NCBI GenBank assembly: GCA_963765705.1
Contig: CAVXXJ010000011.1
Span: forward strand, 434,001 to 498,000
From: Gaiellasilicea sp963765705
Lineage (GTDB): Bacteria > Actinomycetota > Thermoleophilia > Gaiellales > Gaiellaceae
Direction: 5' to 3'
DNA length: 64,000 bases
Below, piece by piece: positions 43,199-52,366 of the stretch. Each line of letters opens with the position of its first letter. Position 1 is the first letter of the stretch. The notes beneath the pieces were generated by a model. It made no database searches and was not told where the DNA came from. It saw only the letters and a list, made by a program, of their open reading frames with translations. The position numbers and the translations under genes were made by a program.

Positions 43199-44275
43199 TC
43201 ACGGAGAACTCGCCTCCGGAGCAGCCTGGCGAGTCACGGAGGCGGGTTCCGGTGTGCCGCCGCCGCGCCTCCCCCGGGAACGCCAGAGGCGGTCCCAGAG
43301 ACCCATGAGCCCGTCAGGAGAGACGATGACGATGGTGAGGAAGATCAAGCCGATGATCGTGTTGAAGCTGCCGCCGATCACGGGCAGCTCGACGTCGCGA
43401 ACGTAGTTGTTGATGACGATGAAGGCGAACGCGCCGAGCCAGGCGCCCTCGATCCGGGCGAGGCCGCCGATCACCGCGATCACCAGCAGCTCGATCGTGG
43501 CCGCAAGCCCGAGGTTGCCCGGCGCGATCTGGCCGTCCCACCAGACCAGGAGCACTCCCGAGAGGGCGGCGACGAATGCGGCGAACCCGAACGCAAGCGC
43601 GCGGTGCAACGGGACGTTGTAGCCGAGCGAGCTCATGCGGACGGGATCGTCGCGCACACCCTGCAACGAGAGCCCGAACGGCGTCCGGATCAGGTAGCGG
43701 ATCGCCGCGTAGACGGCAAGCGACGTCCCGAACCCGATGTAGTAGAGCTTGTTCGGGTGGTCGACGATCTCGCCGACGAACCCGGGCGTGTACTGGTTGA
43801 TGCCGGCGATCGGCGAGAACCCGCCGAACTCGGTCACCTGGCCGAAGAAGTAGTTGGCGATGACTCCGTAGGTCAGCGTCAGCATCAGGAAGTAGATGCC
43901 GAAGCTGCGTGCGGCGACGGCGCCGAAGACGACGCCGATCAACGTCGTGATCACGATCGCGACGACGAGCGCGACCGTCGGATCCCAGCCGAGCGTCAAG
44001 CCCTTGGTCTCGCCGCCCGCGCCACCTCGAGTGACCATGTTCCCGATCAGGTAGGCGCAGATGCCCATCAGGGCCGTCTGCGCGAGCGAGGTCATTGCGC
44101 CGTAGGCGGAGAGGAAGATGAGGCTCGCCGCGGCGATCCCGAAGATGAACATCTGCGTCAGGATCGTGTTCACCCAGTACTCGTTGAAGATCGCCGGTCC
44201 GAGCGCGAGCAGCACGAGCAGGGCGAGACCGATCGCCCGCTCGACATTCGCCTTCGAGTCGAGCCTCAGCTTCAT
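43199..44275 (-). CDS. livM: Liv-type ABC transporter permease LivM
   Basis: This is the second membrane subunit, 358 aa from ATG 44275, which overlaps the livH stop (ATGA). It is a multi-span protein with LivM family marks: SLAQTALMGICAYLIGNMV, VAARSFGIYFLMLTLTYGVI and the ATPase-contact loop VRDDPVRMSSLGYNV. The conserved RIEGAWLGAFAFIVINNYV follows. Upstream in-frame codons overlap livH and were rejected. It forms the channel with LivH. Confidence 0.92.
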   Translation of the reverse strand: MKLRLDSKANVERAIGLALLVLLALGPAIFNEYWVNTILTQMFIFGIAAASLIFLSAYGAMTSLAQTALMGICAYLIGNMVTRGGAGGETKGLTLGWDPTVALVVAIVITTLIGVVFGAVAARSFGIYFLMLTLTYGVIANYFFGQVTEFGGFSPIAGINQYTPGFVGEIVDHPNKLYYIGFGTSLAVYAAIRYLIRTPFGLSLQGVRDDPVRMSSLGYNVPLHRALAFGFAAFVAALSGVLLVWWDGQIAPGNLGLAATIELLVIAVIGGLARIEGAWLGAFAFIVINNYVRDVELPVIGGSFNTIIGLIFLTIVIVSPDGLMGLWDRLWRSRGRRGGGTPEPASVTRQAAPEASSP

Positions 44276-45402
44276 CCGGCTCTCCCGAACAGGCCCTGCG
44301 GGCGGAATGCGAGCACGAGCGCGATCAGCACGAACGTGAGCACGATCGAGTACTGCGAGCAGCAGTTGTTGCTCGTGATCGGCAGGTACGCGGCGGAGAA
44401 CGTGAGCACGAGCGCGTAGAGCAGAGCCCCGGCCGCGGCGCCGAGTAGCGACCCCATCCCGCCGACGATCACGACGACGAGCGCGTTCAGCAGCCACTGC
44501 GCGTCCTGCCCCGAGGCGATGTTCCCCTGGGAGCTCCCGACGGCCGCGCCGAGTGCGGCCAACGCTGCGCCGATGGCGAAGGCGATCGCGAACGTCTTCT
44601 GGATGTTGAGCCCGAGCGCGGAGGTCATCTGCGGGTCGTCGACGCCGGCGCGGATCACCTTCCCGGTCCTCGTGCGGTAGAGCCACAGGTAGAGGCCGAT
44701 CCCGACGGCAACGCCGAGCGCGAGCATGACGAGGCGAGCGAGCGAGTAGTCGATGTTCCAGACCTGCAGGTCTATCCGGCGCTCGGTCCAGCCGGGCCAG
44801 GTGAGGCTGACGGCGTTGCCGCCGCCGACCTGGTCGGTGCCCTGCCTCGGAAAGTGTGCGATCACCTGGTCGGCGACGATCACGGAGACCGCGATCGTGA
44901 GCAGCGCCTGCCGGAGATCCTGGCCCTGGTTCCAGCGAAGCAGCGTCTGCTGGACGACGACCCCGACCACCGAGACGATCGCTGCGGCGATGAGCACCGG
45001 CAGCACCCACTCCCAGGTGGAAACGTCGACTCCGGCGAGCGCGAAGCCCCCTTCGCCCGTCATCCGCTGCTGAACCTCGTACGCGATGTAGCCGGCCAGG
45101 AGGTAGAACGACCCGTGGGCCATGTTCACGACGCGCATCAGGCCGAAGATCAGCGAGAAGCCGCTCGCGACGATGAAGAGGAGCCCGGCGAACGTGAGCG
45201 CGTCGAGCAGGATCAGGGAGAACGAGCCCGGGTCGTCGACCGCGGACCCGTACGTCGTCGTCCGCCAGTCCCCGAAGCTGCCGTCGTCCGGCGGCGGGTT
45301 CGAGAGGACGAGCACGTACAGGATCGCGAAGAGCACCAGCGCCGCGGCGACGAGCCGGGGCGCCAGTCGACGAAAGTCCCCGTTACGGAGCATCTCTACC
45401 AC
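44272..45402 (-). CDS. livH: Liv-type ABC transporter permease LivH
   Basis: This is the first membrane subunit of the importer, 376 aa. The start is GTG 45402 or ATG 45393. It has an extended N-terminus (residues 1-60) with one membrane segment before the LivH core: FSLIFGLMRVVNMAHGSFYLL, then the helix set and the ATPase-contact loop AGVDDPQMTSALGLNIQKTF. It is the head of the transport gene block; 80 bases separate it from the TIM-barrel gene upstream. In that gap ttgaa-ccgct-ttcaa is a small inverted repeat that could be an operator. Confidence 0.9.
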   Translation of the reverse strand: MVEMLRNGDFRRLAPRLVAAALVLFAILYVLVLSNPPPDDGSFGDWRTTTYGSAVDDPGSFSLILLDALTFAGLLFIVASGFSLIFGLMRVVNMAHGSFYLLAGYIAYEVQQRMTGEGGFALAGVDVSTWEWVLPVLIAAAIVSVVGVVVQQTLLRWNQGQDLRQALLTIAVSVIVADQVIAHFPRQGTDQVGGGNAVSLTWPGWTERRIDLQVWNIDYSLARLVMLALGVAVGIGLYLWLYRTRTGKVIRAGVDDPQMTSALGLNIQKTFAIAFAIGAALAALGAAVGSSQGNIASGQDAQWLLNALVVVIVGGMGSLLGAAAGALLYALVLTFSAAYLPITSNNCCSQYSIVLTFVLIALVLAFRPQGLFGRAG

Positions 45403-45482
45403 CGGTCAAGCGAACGTACCAGCCCTTTGAACCGCTTTCAAGAGCCTTTCGCTGATTGGCGTCAGAAGTTGGCTAGTTTCCG

Positions 45483-46304
45483 CTAAAACTCGATCGCCTT
45501 GAAACGGCGCATGTTCTCGGTCATCGCAACTTCGGTCGGCAGGCGCTCCATCGAGGAGGCGCCGAAGAAGCCGACGACGCCCTCGGTGCGCTCGAGCACG
45601 TAGGCGGCGTCCTCCGGCTCGGCGATCGGCCCGCCGTGGCAGAGCACGAGCACGTCCGGGTTGACGCGTTTCGCCGCGTCGTGCAGCGCCTGCACGCGCC
45701 CGACCGCGTCGTCGAGCGTGAGTGCCGTGTCGGCGCCGATCGAGCCACCGGTGGTGAGTCCCATGTGCGGCACGAGCACGTCCGCGCCGGCCTGCGCCAT
45801 CGCCTCCGCCTCGCCCTCCTCGAAAACGTACGGGGCGGTCAGCAGGTCGCGCTCACGTGCCAAGCGGATCATGTCGACCTCGAGCCCGTAGCTCATCCCG
45901 GTCTCCTCCAGGTTCCGTCGGAAGGTGCCGTCGAAGAGGCCGACGGTCGGGAAGTTCTGCACGCCGGAGAAGCCGATCCGCTTCAGCTCGTCCAGGAAGA
46001 CGGGCATCAGCCGGAACGGATCCGTGCCGCAGACACCGGCCAGGACCGGCGTCTCGCGCACGACGGGGAGCACCTCGCGGGCCATGTCGACGACGATCGC
46101 GTTCGCGTCGCCGTACGGGAGCAGCCCCGCCAGCGACCCCCGGCCGGCCATCCGGTAGCGGCCGGAGTTGTAGATGATGATCAGGTCGGCGCCGCCCGCC
46201 TCCGCGCACTTCGCCGAGAGGCCGGTGCCCGCGCCGGCGCCGATGATCGGGTTCCCCGCGTCGACCTGCGCGCGCAGCCGCGCGAGCGCCTGGGAGCGCG
46301 TCAC
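45483..46304 (-). CDS. TIM-barrel protein homologous to the C-terminal half of Tm-1 (phosphoenolpyruvate-hydrolase-like)
   Basis: This 273-residue protein has the family pattern: PIIGAGAGTGLSAKCAEAGG at the start, LIIIYNSGRYRMAGRGSLAG, VLAGVCGTDPF and the late VLCHGGPIAEPEDA. In plants the same barrel is fused behind a UPF0261 domain in the virus-resistance protein Tm-1; here the two halves are separate, overlapping genes (46301-46304). The bacterial function is not established; phosphoenolpyruvate-mutase-like C-C or C-P chemistry has been suggested for the fold. Placement between catabolic genes and a Liv importer suggests a metabolic enzyme. Confidence 0.82.
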   Translation of the reverse strand: MTRSQALARLRAQVDAGNPIIGAGAGTGLSAKCAEAGGADLIIIYNSGRYRMAGRGSLAGLLPYGDANAIVVDMAREVLPVVRETPVLAGVCGTDPFRLMPVFLDELKRIGFSGVQNFPTVGLFDGTFRRNLEETGMSYGLEVDMIRLARERDLLTAPYVFEEGEAEAMAQAGADVLVPHMGLTTGGSIGADTALTLDDAVGRVQALHDAAKRVNPDVLVLCHGGPIAEPEDAAYVLERTEGVVGFFGASSMERLPTEVAMTENMRRFKAIEF

Positions 46305-47512
46305 GCCTGTTCCTTGATCAGCTCGTGCAGCCGGTCGGCCATTGCGACGGCGAACGCGTCGTCGTTCACGTCCAGCTCGAGCCAGTGCGTCTCGACGTCG
46401 CCGACGGTCTCGCGGAGGCCGCCGAACAGGGCCTCGTCCGCCTCGGCATCGTGGAAGACGCCGCCCTCGGTCGCGATCATCGAGACGCCCTGCAGCGGCA
46501 CGAAGAGCGCCGTCGGCCCCTTCGCCGCCGCGAGCTTGCTCCCGATCCGGCGTCCCAGCTCAGCGCACTCGTCCGGCGTCGTCCGCATCAGCGTCACCGT
46601 CGGGTTGTGCACGTACAGGTTCCGGTCGCGGAACTCCGGCGGCACGCTCTCGAGCGGCCCGAAGTTGACCATGTCGAGCGCGCCGACCGAGACGACCTGC
46701 GGCAAGCCGAGCTCGCCCGCCGCCTCGAGCCGGTCCGGCCCTGCCGAGAGCACGCCGCCGACGAGATCGTCGGCGAGCTCCGTCGTCGTCGCGTCGAGCA
46801 CGCCGGCGAGGAAGCCGCCGCGTGCGAGCGCCTCCATCGACTGGCCTCCCGTCCCGGTCGCATGGAAGACGAGCACCTCGTAGCCGAGCTCCTCGAGCCG
46901 CTCGCGCGCACGCGTCACGCAAGGCGTCGTGACGCCGAACATCGTCGCTCCGATCAGCGGCCGGTCGCCGTCCGCCGCCGGCACGGTCGCCTTGGCCATG
47001 CCGGCGATCGCGCCGGCCGCGTTGGCGATGATCTGCGCCGAGATCCGGTTGACGCCGGAGATGTCGACGACCGAGTAGGTCATCGTGACGTCGGTCGCGC
47101 CGACGTACGGCCTGGTGTCACCGGAGGCAACAGTCGAGACCATCAGCTTCGGCACGCCGACCGGCAGCGCGCGCATCGCCTGCGTGACGAGAGCCGAGCC
47201 GCCCGAGCCGCCCAGCCCGGCGATTCCGTCGAGCCGTCCCTCGGCGTGCAGGCGCTGAACGATCTCGGCCGCGCCCCGCGCCATCGTCTCGATCGCGGCC
47301 CCGCGATCGCCTGCGGCAGCGAGCGCGCCCACGTCCGCGCCCGCCGCGGCCGCGACCTCCTCGCGACCGATGTCCGGCTCGGCGAGCGGCTCGCCCATGA
47401 TCCCCGCGTCCACGAGCACGACGTCGACCCCATGCTCCCGCACCCGGTCGCGCAGGAACGCGTACTCGAGCCCTTTCGTGTCGAGGGTGCCGAGGAGGAC
47501 GACCGTCGCCAA
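46301..47512 (-). CDS. Tm-1-like ATP-binding protein (UPF0261)
   Basis: This 403-residue protein corresponds to the N-terminal half of Tm-1. Motifs include VVLLGTLDTKGLEYAFLRD, GIAGLGGSGGSALVTQAM, VSTVASGDTRPYVGATDVTM and LVFHATGTGGQSMEALAR. The glycine-rich loops bind nucleotide in the plant protein. It is coupled by a four-base overlap to the TIM-barrel half downstream and starts three bases from the VOC gene. Its cellular function in bacteria is unknown; such pairs commonly occur near amino-acid-type ABC transporters and sugar or aromatic catabolic genes, as here. Confidence 0.87.
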   Translation of the reverse strand: MATVVLLGTLDTKGLEYAFLRDRVREHGVDVVLVDAGIMGEPLAEPDIGREEVAAAAGADVGALAAAGDRGAAIETMARGAAEIVQRLHAEGRLDGIAGLGGSGGSALVTQAMRALPVGVPKLMVSTVASGDTRPYVGATDVTMTYSVVDISGVNRISAQIIANAAGAIAGMAKATVPAADGDRPLIGATMFGVTTPCVTRARERLEELGYEVLVFHATGTGGQSMEALARGGFLAGVLDATTTELADDLVGGVLSAGPDRLEAAGELGLPQVVSVGALDMVNFGPLESVPPEFRDRNLYVHNPTVTLMRTTPDECAELGRRIGSKLAAAKGPTALFVPLQGVSMIATEGGVFHDAEADEALFGGLRETVGDVETHWLELDVNDDAFAVAMADRLHELIKEQA

Positions 47513-47515
47513 CGC

Positions 47516-47986
47516 TCAGGCCCTCGCTGTGAACAGGGACGCTTGCTCGGCGCCCGCCGCCTGGGGCTGCTGGTCGGCAAGCTTGCCCAGGTCGGTGACG
47601 ATCGAGCGGTCGAGGGTGCTGGCATCCGGCCAGTCGATCTCGACGAGGTTGCCGCCGGGGTCGCGCAGGTACATCTGCACCTCGCCGCTCGGCAGCTCGC
47701 GGATCGGCCCCAGCGAGACCGAATCGCGGAGCCCGAGCTCGGTGAGCCGGACGTAGAACGCCTCGAAGTCGTCGACCTCCATGCCGAGGTGGTGGAACTG
47801 CGGTGGGTCGGCCTCACTCCGCTCGAAGAGGTGGAGCTGGCCGTCGCCGAGGCGGAACCAGACGACGGGGTTGCCGAACGTGGGCGTCGGCAGGCGCTCG
47901 AGACCGAAGACCTCCTCGTAGAAGCGAGCGGATTCCTCGAGGTCCCGCGCCGAGATGCTCACGTGATTGATCTTCGTGGCGCGCAC
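47516..47986 (-). CDS. VOC-family protein (glyoxalase/dioxygenase superfamily)
   Basis: This 156-residue protein is a single VOC unit pair with NHVSISARDLEESARFYEEVFG at the start, a metal-ligand strand in FHHLGMEVDDFEAFYVRL and the closing YLRDPGGNLVEIDW. His near position 8, His in the second unit and Glu in LVEIDW are the usual metal ligands. Members include glyoxalases, ring-cleaving dioxygenases and antibiotic-binding proteins. Given the neighbours, a catabolic dioxygenase or isomerase is plausible, but the reaction cannot be told. Confidence 0.85.
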   Translation of the reverse strand: MRATKINHVSISARDLEESARFYEEVFGLERLPTPTFGNPVVWFRLGDGQLHLFERSEADPPQFHHLGMEVDDFEAFYVRLTELGLRDSVSLGPIRELPSGEVQMYLRDPGGNLVEIDWPDASTLDRSIVTDLGKLADQQPQAAGAEQASLFTARA

Positions 47987-48025
47987 GCGAGGAGTCTTTC
48001 CGAACTGCGCGGCTCGTGCAAACGC

Positions 48026-49132
48026 CTACGTTTCGCGCTCCCACGCGAGGCCGGCGGCGAGCACGACCTCGTCGCGCGGTGCGACGAGCTGGAGATCGCC
48101 GATCGCGAGCGCGGCCCAGCCGAGCACGTTGAACGGGCGCAGGAAGGCGGTCAGCGGGATCCGCACCTCGAGCTCGTCGCAGTCGACCGGCGGCAGCTCG
48201 ACGCCGACCACAGGCGCGACGTAGAGATCGACGGGCGGGCGGTAACGGCGCCAGGTGCGGATGGCGTCACGTGCGCGAGCGACCTCGGCGGGAGCGACGG
48301 TCTGCGCGTGCTCCAGCTTCGCGCGAACGTTCTCGCCGTAGTCGCCGGCCCGCTCGGGGAACGTCGCCCGGTGCGCCTCCGCGGCCTCGTGGAAGAAGAG
48401 CGGCCACGTGTCGTCGGCCGGCTCCGGGATCTCCGCGGCGACGACGCGGGCGCCGAGCTGCTCGAGCCGCTCGACGTGCTGCTCGGCGGCGCGGTTCTCC
48501 GGCAGCGCCGCGCCGCCGACCGACGGCGGCTTGGTGAGCAGGCCGATCGTGAGCCCGCGCAGCTGCGGTTCTGGCACCGGCGCTTCGGCGAGCACCGACC
48601 ACGCGAGCGCGACGTCCTCGACGGTGTTGGCCATCGGGCCGACCGTGTCGAAGGTCGGAACCAGTGGGAACACGCCCTCCGTCGGGATGCGACCCCAGCT
48701 CGGCTTCAGGCCAACCAGCCTGCAGCAGGCGGCTGGAAGGCGGATCGAGCAGCCCGTGTCGGTGGCGAGGCCGAGGTCGCAGAGTCCGGTGACGAGCGCT
48801 GCTGCGTTCCCGCCGGAGGAGCCCCCCGCGGTCCTGCCGGGATGCGCCGGATTCTGGACCGTCCCGTACCACGGGTTCTGGCTCGTCACGCCCCAGGCGA
48901 ACTCGTGCAGGTTCGCCTTGCCAACGACGACGGCGCCCGCGGCCACGAGGCGCTCGACCGCAGGCGCGGTCCGCGTCGGCACGTGATCCGCGTAGATCTT
49001 CGAGCCGTAGGTCGTGCGGATCCCGGCCGTGTCGATCAAGTCCTTGACGAGCAGTCGCTTGCCGTGGAGCGGCCCGGGCTTGGCCGGTTGCGGCTCGACC
49101 TCCGTGACGATCGCGTTCCAGTCGTCGGTCAC
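48026..49132 (-). CDS. Amidase-signature family hydrolase
   Basis: This 368-residue enzyme uses the Ser-cisSer-Lys triad: Lys30 in LLVKDLID, the glycine-rich GGSSGGNAA (Ser106) and nucleophile Ser129 in TDTGCSIRLPA. The usual GGS before the nucleophile is GCS here. It is shorter than typical family members (about 450-500 aa), with a trimmed C-terminal part, as in some allophanate-hydrolase-like and small amidases. It hydrolyses an amide or carbamate to acid plus ammonia or amine. It fits a cluster that imports and degrades a nitrogen compound. Its start is ten bases from the TPP-enzyme stop. Confidence 0.87.
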   Translation of the reverse strand: MTDDWNAIVTEVEPQPAKPGPLHGKRLLVKDLIDTAGIRTTYGSKIYADHVPTRTAPAVERLVAAGAVVVGKANLHEFAWGVTSQNPWYGTVQNPAHPGRTAGGSSGGNAAALVTGLCDLGLATDTGCSIRLPAACCRLVGLKPSWGRIPTEGVFPLVPTFDTVGPMANTVEDVALAWSVLAEAPVPEPQLRGLTIGLLTKPPSVGGAALPENRAAEQHVERLEQLGARVVAAEIPEPADDTWPLFFHEAAEAHRATFPERAGDYGENVRAKLEHAQTVAPAEVARARDAIRTWRRYRPPVDLYVAPVVGVELPPVDCDELEVRIPLTAFLRPFNVLGWAALAIGDLQLVAPRDEVVLAAGLAWERET

Positions 49133-49142
49133 TGGTTGCGCG

Positions 49143-50804
49143 TCACTTGCCGCGCTGGGCGTCGGCGCGGATCTTGCTCAGCGTCGAGCGCGGCGTGATC
49201 GCCTCGGGGTCGACGCGCAGCTCGATCACCGCCGGCCGGCCCGACGCGACTGCCCGCTCGAACGCGGGCGCGAACTCCTCCGTCCGCTCGACCACCTCGC
49301 CGTGGCCGCCGAAGGCCTCGGCGTAGCGCGCGAAGTCCGGGTTGACGAGGTCGGTGCCGAAGGGGCGGCCGGGATAGTGCCGCTCCTGGTGCATCCGGAT
49401 CGTCCCGTACATGCCGTTGTTGACGACCAGCACGACGAGCGGCAGCTCGTACTGGACGGCGGTCGCGAGCTCCTGCCCGCTCATCAGGAAGTCGCCGTCG
49501 CCCGCGAAGCACACCACCAGACGGTCGGGATGGACCAGCTTTGCCGTGACAGCGGCAGGGACGCCGTAGCCCATGGCGCCACTCGTCGGCGCGAGCTGCG
49601 TCGGGAAGCGGCGGAACTCGTAGAAGCGGTGCGCCCAGACCGAGAAGTTGCCGGCGCCGTTCGTGAGGATCGTGTCCTCCGGCAGCCGCTCGCGCAGCCA
49701 GGCCATCACCTCGCCCATCTGGACGTCGCCGGGGCCGGGCGTGGACGCCAGGCTCGCCACGTGGTCGGCGTGCGCCTGCTCCGTCTCGGCCCGCCAGGCC
49801 GAAGAGTCGACGGGCTCGAGCGTCCGTGCCGCCGCCGCGAACTGCGGCGAGCCGGAGACGATCCCGAGCGCCGGCTGGTACACGCGACCGAGTTCCTCCG
49901 CGGCGGCGTGGACGTGGACGAGCTTCTGGTGCGGCCGGCCGGGGGCGACGAGCGTGTAGCCGCCCGTCGTCGACTCGCCGAGCCGAGCGCCGACCACGAG
50001 CAGCAGGTCGGCGTCGCGCACGCGAGCCGCGAGCTTCGGGTCGGGGCCGATGCCGACGTGGCCGGCGTAGACCCGCGAGGCGTTGTCGACGTAGTCCTGG
50101 CGGCGGAACCCGGCTCCGACAGGAAGCTCGTTCGCCTCCGCGAAGGCGAGGAAGTCCGCGGCCGCCTGCTCGGTCCACCCACCGCCGCCCACGACCGCGA
50201 ACGGCCGCTTCGCGCCGGCGAGCAGCTCGCGCAGGCGTGCGAGGTCTTCGGCTCCCGGGTGGGACTGGAGCGGCGTGTACGGCTGGGCGTCGTCTGCCTC
50301 CACGTCCTCCGCGAGCATGTCCTCCGGCAGCGCGAGCACGACCGGCCCCGGGCGCCCGGACGTGGCGGTCGTGAAGGCGCGGTAGAGGTACTCCGGCACG
50401 CGCTCGGCGCTCTCGATCTGCGCCACCCACTTCGCGATCCCGCCGAACATCGTGGAGTAGTCGATCTCCTGGAACGCCTCTCGGCCGGACATGTCCCGCC
50501 CGACCTGGCCGACGAGCAGGATCAGCGGCGTCGAGTCCTGGAAGGCGGTGTGCACCCCGACCGAGGCGTGCGTCGCTCCCGGGCCGCGCGTGACGATCGC
50601 GATCCCCGGGCGGCCGGTGAGCTTCCCGTACGCGTCGGCCATGTTCGCCGCGCCCGCCTCGTGGCGGCAGATCACGTAGCGCAGGTCGGAGTCGCGCAGC
50701 GCATCGAGCACCGGCAGGTAGCTCTCGCCCGGGACGCCGAAGAGGAGATCGGCGCCGTGGATCCGGAGCTGGTCGACGAGGATCTGCCCACCGCTGCGGC
50801 TCAC
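49143..50804 (-). CDS. Thiamine-pyrophosphate-dependent enzyme (acetolactate-synthase-like)
   Basis: I chose GTG 50804, which overlaps the upstream cupin stop and gives 553 aa starting VSRSGGQILVDQL. The N-terminal PYR domain has the catalytic glutamate in FGVPGESYLP and GPGATHASVGVHTAFQDS. The central domain is VGGGGWTEQAAADFL onward. The C-terminal PP domain has the TPP/Mg motif from GDGDFLMSG to VVNNGMYG. Family members include acetolactate synthase large subunit, benzoylformate decarboxylase and oxalyl-CoA decarboxylase. No small regulatory subunit is nearby, so biosynthetic acetolactate synthase is unlikely and a catabolic 2-keto-acid enzyme is more likely. Confidence 0.88.
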   Translation of the reverse strand: MSRSGGQILVDQLRIHGADLLFGVPGESYLPVLDALRDSDLRYVICRHEAGAANMADAYGKLTGRPGIAIVTRGPGATHASVGVHTAFQDSTPLILLVGQVGRDMSGREAFQEIDYSTMFGGIAKWVAQIESAERVPEYLYRAFTTATSGRPGPVVLALPEDMLAEDVEADDAQPYTPLQSHPGAEDLARLRELLAGAKRPFAVVGGGGWTEQAAADFLAFAEANELPVGAGFRRQDYVDNASRVYAGHVGIGPDPKLAARVRDADLLLVVGARLGESTTGGYTLVAPGRPHQKLVHVHAAAEELGRVYQPALGIVSGSPQFAAAARTLEPVDSSAWRAETEQAHADHVASLASTPGPGDVQMGEVMAWLRERLPEDTILTNGAGNFSVWAHRFYEFRRFPTQLAPTSGAMGYGVPAAVTAKLVHPDRLVVCFAGDGDFLMSGQELATAVQYELPLVVLVVNNGMYGTIRMHQERHYPGRPFGTDLVNPDFARYAEAFGGHGEVVERTEEFAPAFERAVASGRPAVIELRVDPEAITPRSTLSKIRADAQRGK

Positions 50805-51292
50805 AGCGGCTCTTCCAGGTAGATCCGCGCTCGCTGCAGCTTCGGCTTCTCCTCGTCGGCCGGGTCGACGTAGGTGATCGTCCGCTTCCCGGCCCAGTCG
50901 GCCGGCAGGACGAGGACGCGCACGAAGGCGGTTTCCTCCGTGTCCGAGGCGGCTGCGTAGACGGGGTCGGGGCCGGTCTCGTACCACCACTCGAGCGGCC
51001 CGTACTCGTGCGACTCGCCCTGGGTCTCGATCCGAATCCGCCCCTCGAGCAGGACGCGCAGGCCCGGGCCGGGATGCGTGTGGAGGTACGCGACGCCGCC
51101 CGGCGGGAAGTCGACGCGGTCGCAGCGCATGACCCAGTCCCCCTCAGGCCGTTCCGTCAACTCCCAGACGAGCGCGTGCCCTTCGACCTCTGCGGCGCCG
51201 TAGTGCGCCTCGTCGCGCTCGACGTCGTAGACGACGCGGTCGCCGGGCTCGGTCGTGACTCCGTCCGGATGCTGGGTCAGCCGCAGGATCAA
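50801..51292 (-). CDS. Cupin-domain protein
   Basis: The start is TTG at 51292, which overlaps the SDR stop as TTGA; the product is 163 aa. The cupin core has VDFPPGGVAYLHTHPGPGLR with two metal-ligand histidines, then LLEGRIRIETQGESHEYGPL. The final strand region includes TEETAFVRVLVLP. The protein sits between the TPP enzyme and an SDR in one polycistronic block. The role may be an isomerase, a dioxygenase or a sensor; it cannot be specified. Confidence 0.78.
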   Translation of the reverse strand: MILRLTQHPDGVTTEPGDRVVYDVERDEAHYGAAEVEGHALVWELTERPEGDWVMRCDRVDFPPGGVAYLHTHPGPGLRVLLEGRIRIETQGESHEYGPLEWWYETGPDPVYAAASDTEETAFVRVLVLPADWAGKRTITYVDPADEEKPKLQRARIYLEEPL

Positions 51293-52035
51293 TGGAAGTA
51301 CTGGCCGCCGTCGATCACGATCGTCTGGCCGGTGACGAAGTCGGAGTGCGGCCCGGCGAGATAGACGACGGCGCCGACCACGTCCTCGGGCTCCTGGTCG
51401 CGCTGGAGCGTGCGGGCCGCGACCGAGACCGCCCGCAGCTTCTCCACGACCTCGGGGTTCTGCTTCACGCCCTCGCTCATCGTGAACCCCGGTGCGACGC
51501 AGTTGACGAGCACGTTGTCCTTGCCCAGCTCCTTCGCGAGCGCGCGCGTGAAGGCGACGATCGCGCCCTTGCTCGTCACGTAGTGGAGCAGGAACGGCAC
51601 GCCGCGGAAGGGGGTGCCGGAGGAGATGTTCACGATCTTGCCGCCGCCGTGCTCCCGCATCACCGGCACGATCGCCTTCGCCGTCAGGAACATCGAGGCG
51701 ACGTTCACGTCCATCACCTGACGCCACTCCTCGAGCGGGATCTGGTCGAACGGACGCATCTGCAGCGAGGCGTAGAGGCCGGCGTTGTTGACGAGCACGT
51801 CGATCCGGCCGCAGCGCTCGTACACCTCGTCCGCGAGCCGTTGCGTGTCCGCCTCCGAGGCGACGTCGACAGTCAGGCCGACGCCGTCGTCGTACTCTGC
51901 CGCCGCTTCCTCGGCGCGGGCGAGATCGGCGATCACGATGCGTGCTCCCTCGCCCGCGAGCCCCTGCGCGATCGCCTGCCCGATCCCCTGCGAGCCGCCC
52001 GTGACGATCGCGACCTTGCCTTCGAGCGCCCCCAT
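51289..52035 (-). CDS. Short-chain dehydrogenase/reductase
   Basis: This classical SDR of 248 aa, from ATG 52035, has the cofactor loop TGGSQGIGQAIA at residues 12-23, NNAG, the catalytic Ser in IVNISSGTPFRG and the YxxxK in LHYVTSKGAIVAF. A C-terminal VIDGGQYFH closes it. The acidic residue after strand 2 (VIADLAR) indicates NAD(H) preference. Upstream in-frame sequence overlaps the NIPSNAP gene and has no family similarity, so the longer ORF was rejected. The substrate is unknown. Confidence 0.9.
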   Translation of the reverse strand: MGALEGKVAIVTGGSQGIGQAIAQGLAGEGARIVIADLARAEEAAAEYDDGVGLTVDVASEADTQRLADEVYERCGRIDVLVNNAGLYASLQMRPFDQIPLEEWRQVMDVNVASMFLTAKAIVPVMREHGGGKIVNISSGTPFRGVPFLLHYVTSKGAIVAFTRALAKELGKDNVLVNCVAPGFTMSEGVKQNPEVVEKLRAVSVAARTLQRDQEPEDVVGAVVYLAGPHSDFVTGQTIVIDGGQYFH

Positions 52036-52349
52036 CAGCGCAGCGGTGAGAACGCCGTCGGCACGAGGATCCTGTTCACCTGCGTGTGGATCAGCGGCTG
52101 GATCTTCCCGAGGAAGACGACCCACCGCTCGTCGGCCTGGAGTCGGTCGCGGCGCTGCTCGCGCTCCGCGTGGCTGTCGTAGGCCCACATGCTCGTGTAG
52201 GTCGAGAGCGCTCCGATGTCGGTCGTGAAGGCGGCGACGAGCCGGCCCAGGTGCTCCTGCTGGAGCGCGATCCCCTCGGTCTCGTAGAGCGTCACGAGCT
52301 CGCGCAGCTTCCCGGTGAAGACGTGGTAGTCGCGCTGCTCGACGATCAT
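52035..52349 (-). CDS. NIPSNAP-family protein
   Basis: The 104-residue product matches the NIPSNAP ferredoxin-like fold: REYHV-like QRDYHVFTGKLRELVTLY at the start, HLGRLVAAFTTDIGAL and the diagnostic MWAYDSHAEREQRRDRL. In bacteria such proteins occur inside catabolic operons as small subunits or isomerase-like enzymes of uncertain role. It abuts the SDR gene by one base. Confidence 0.85.
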   Translation of the reverse strand: MIVEQRDYHVFTGKLRELVTLYETEGIALQQEHLGRLVAAFTTDIGALSTYTSMWAYDSHAEREQRRDRLQADERWVVFLGKIQPLIHTQVNRILVPTAFSPLR

Positions 52350-52366
52350 GCCTCGAACCTACCCGC

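Noticed and set aside
49143..50804. Biosynthetic acetolactate synthase (ilvB)
   Set aside because: No ilvN or ilvC is nearby, and the context is catabolic. Only the general TPP-enzyme family is supported.
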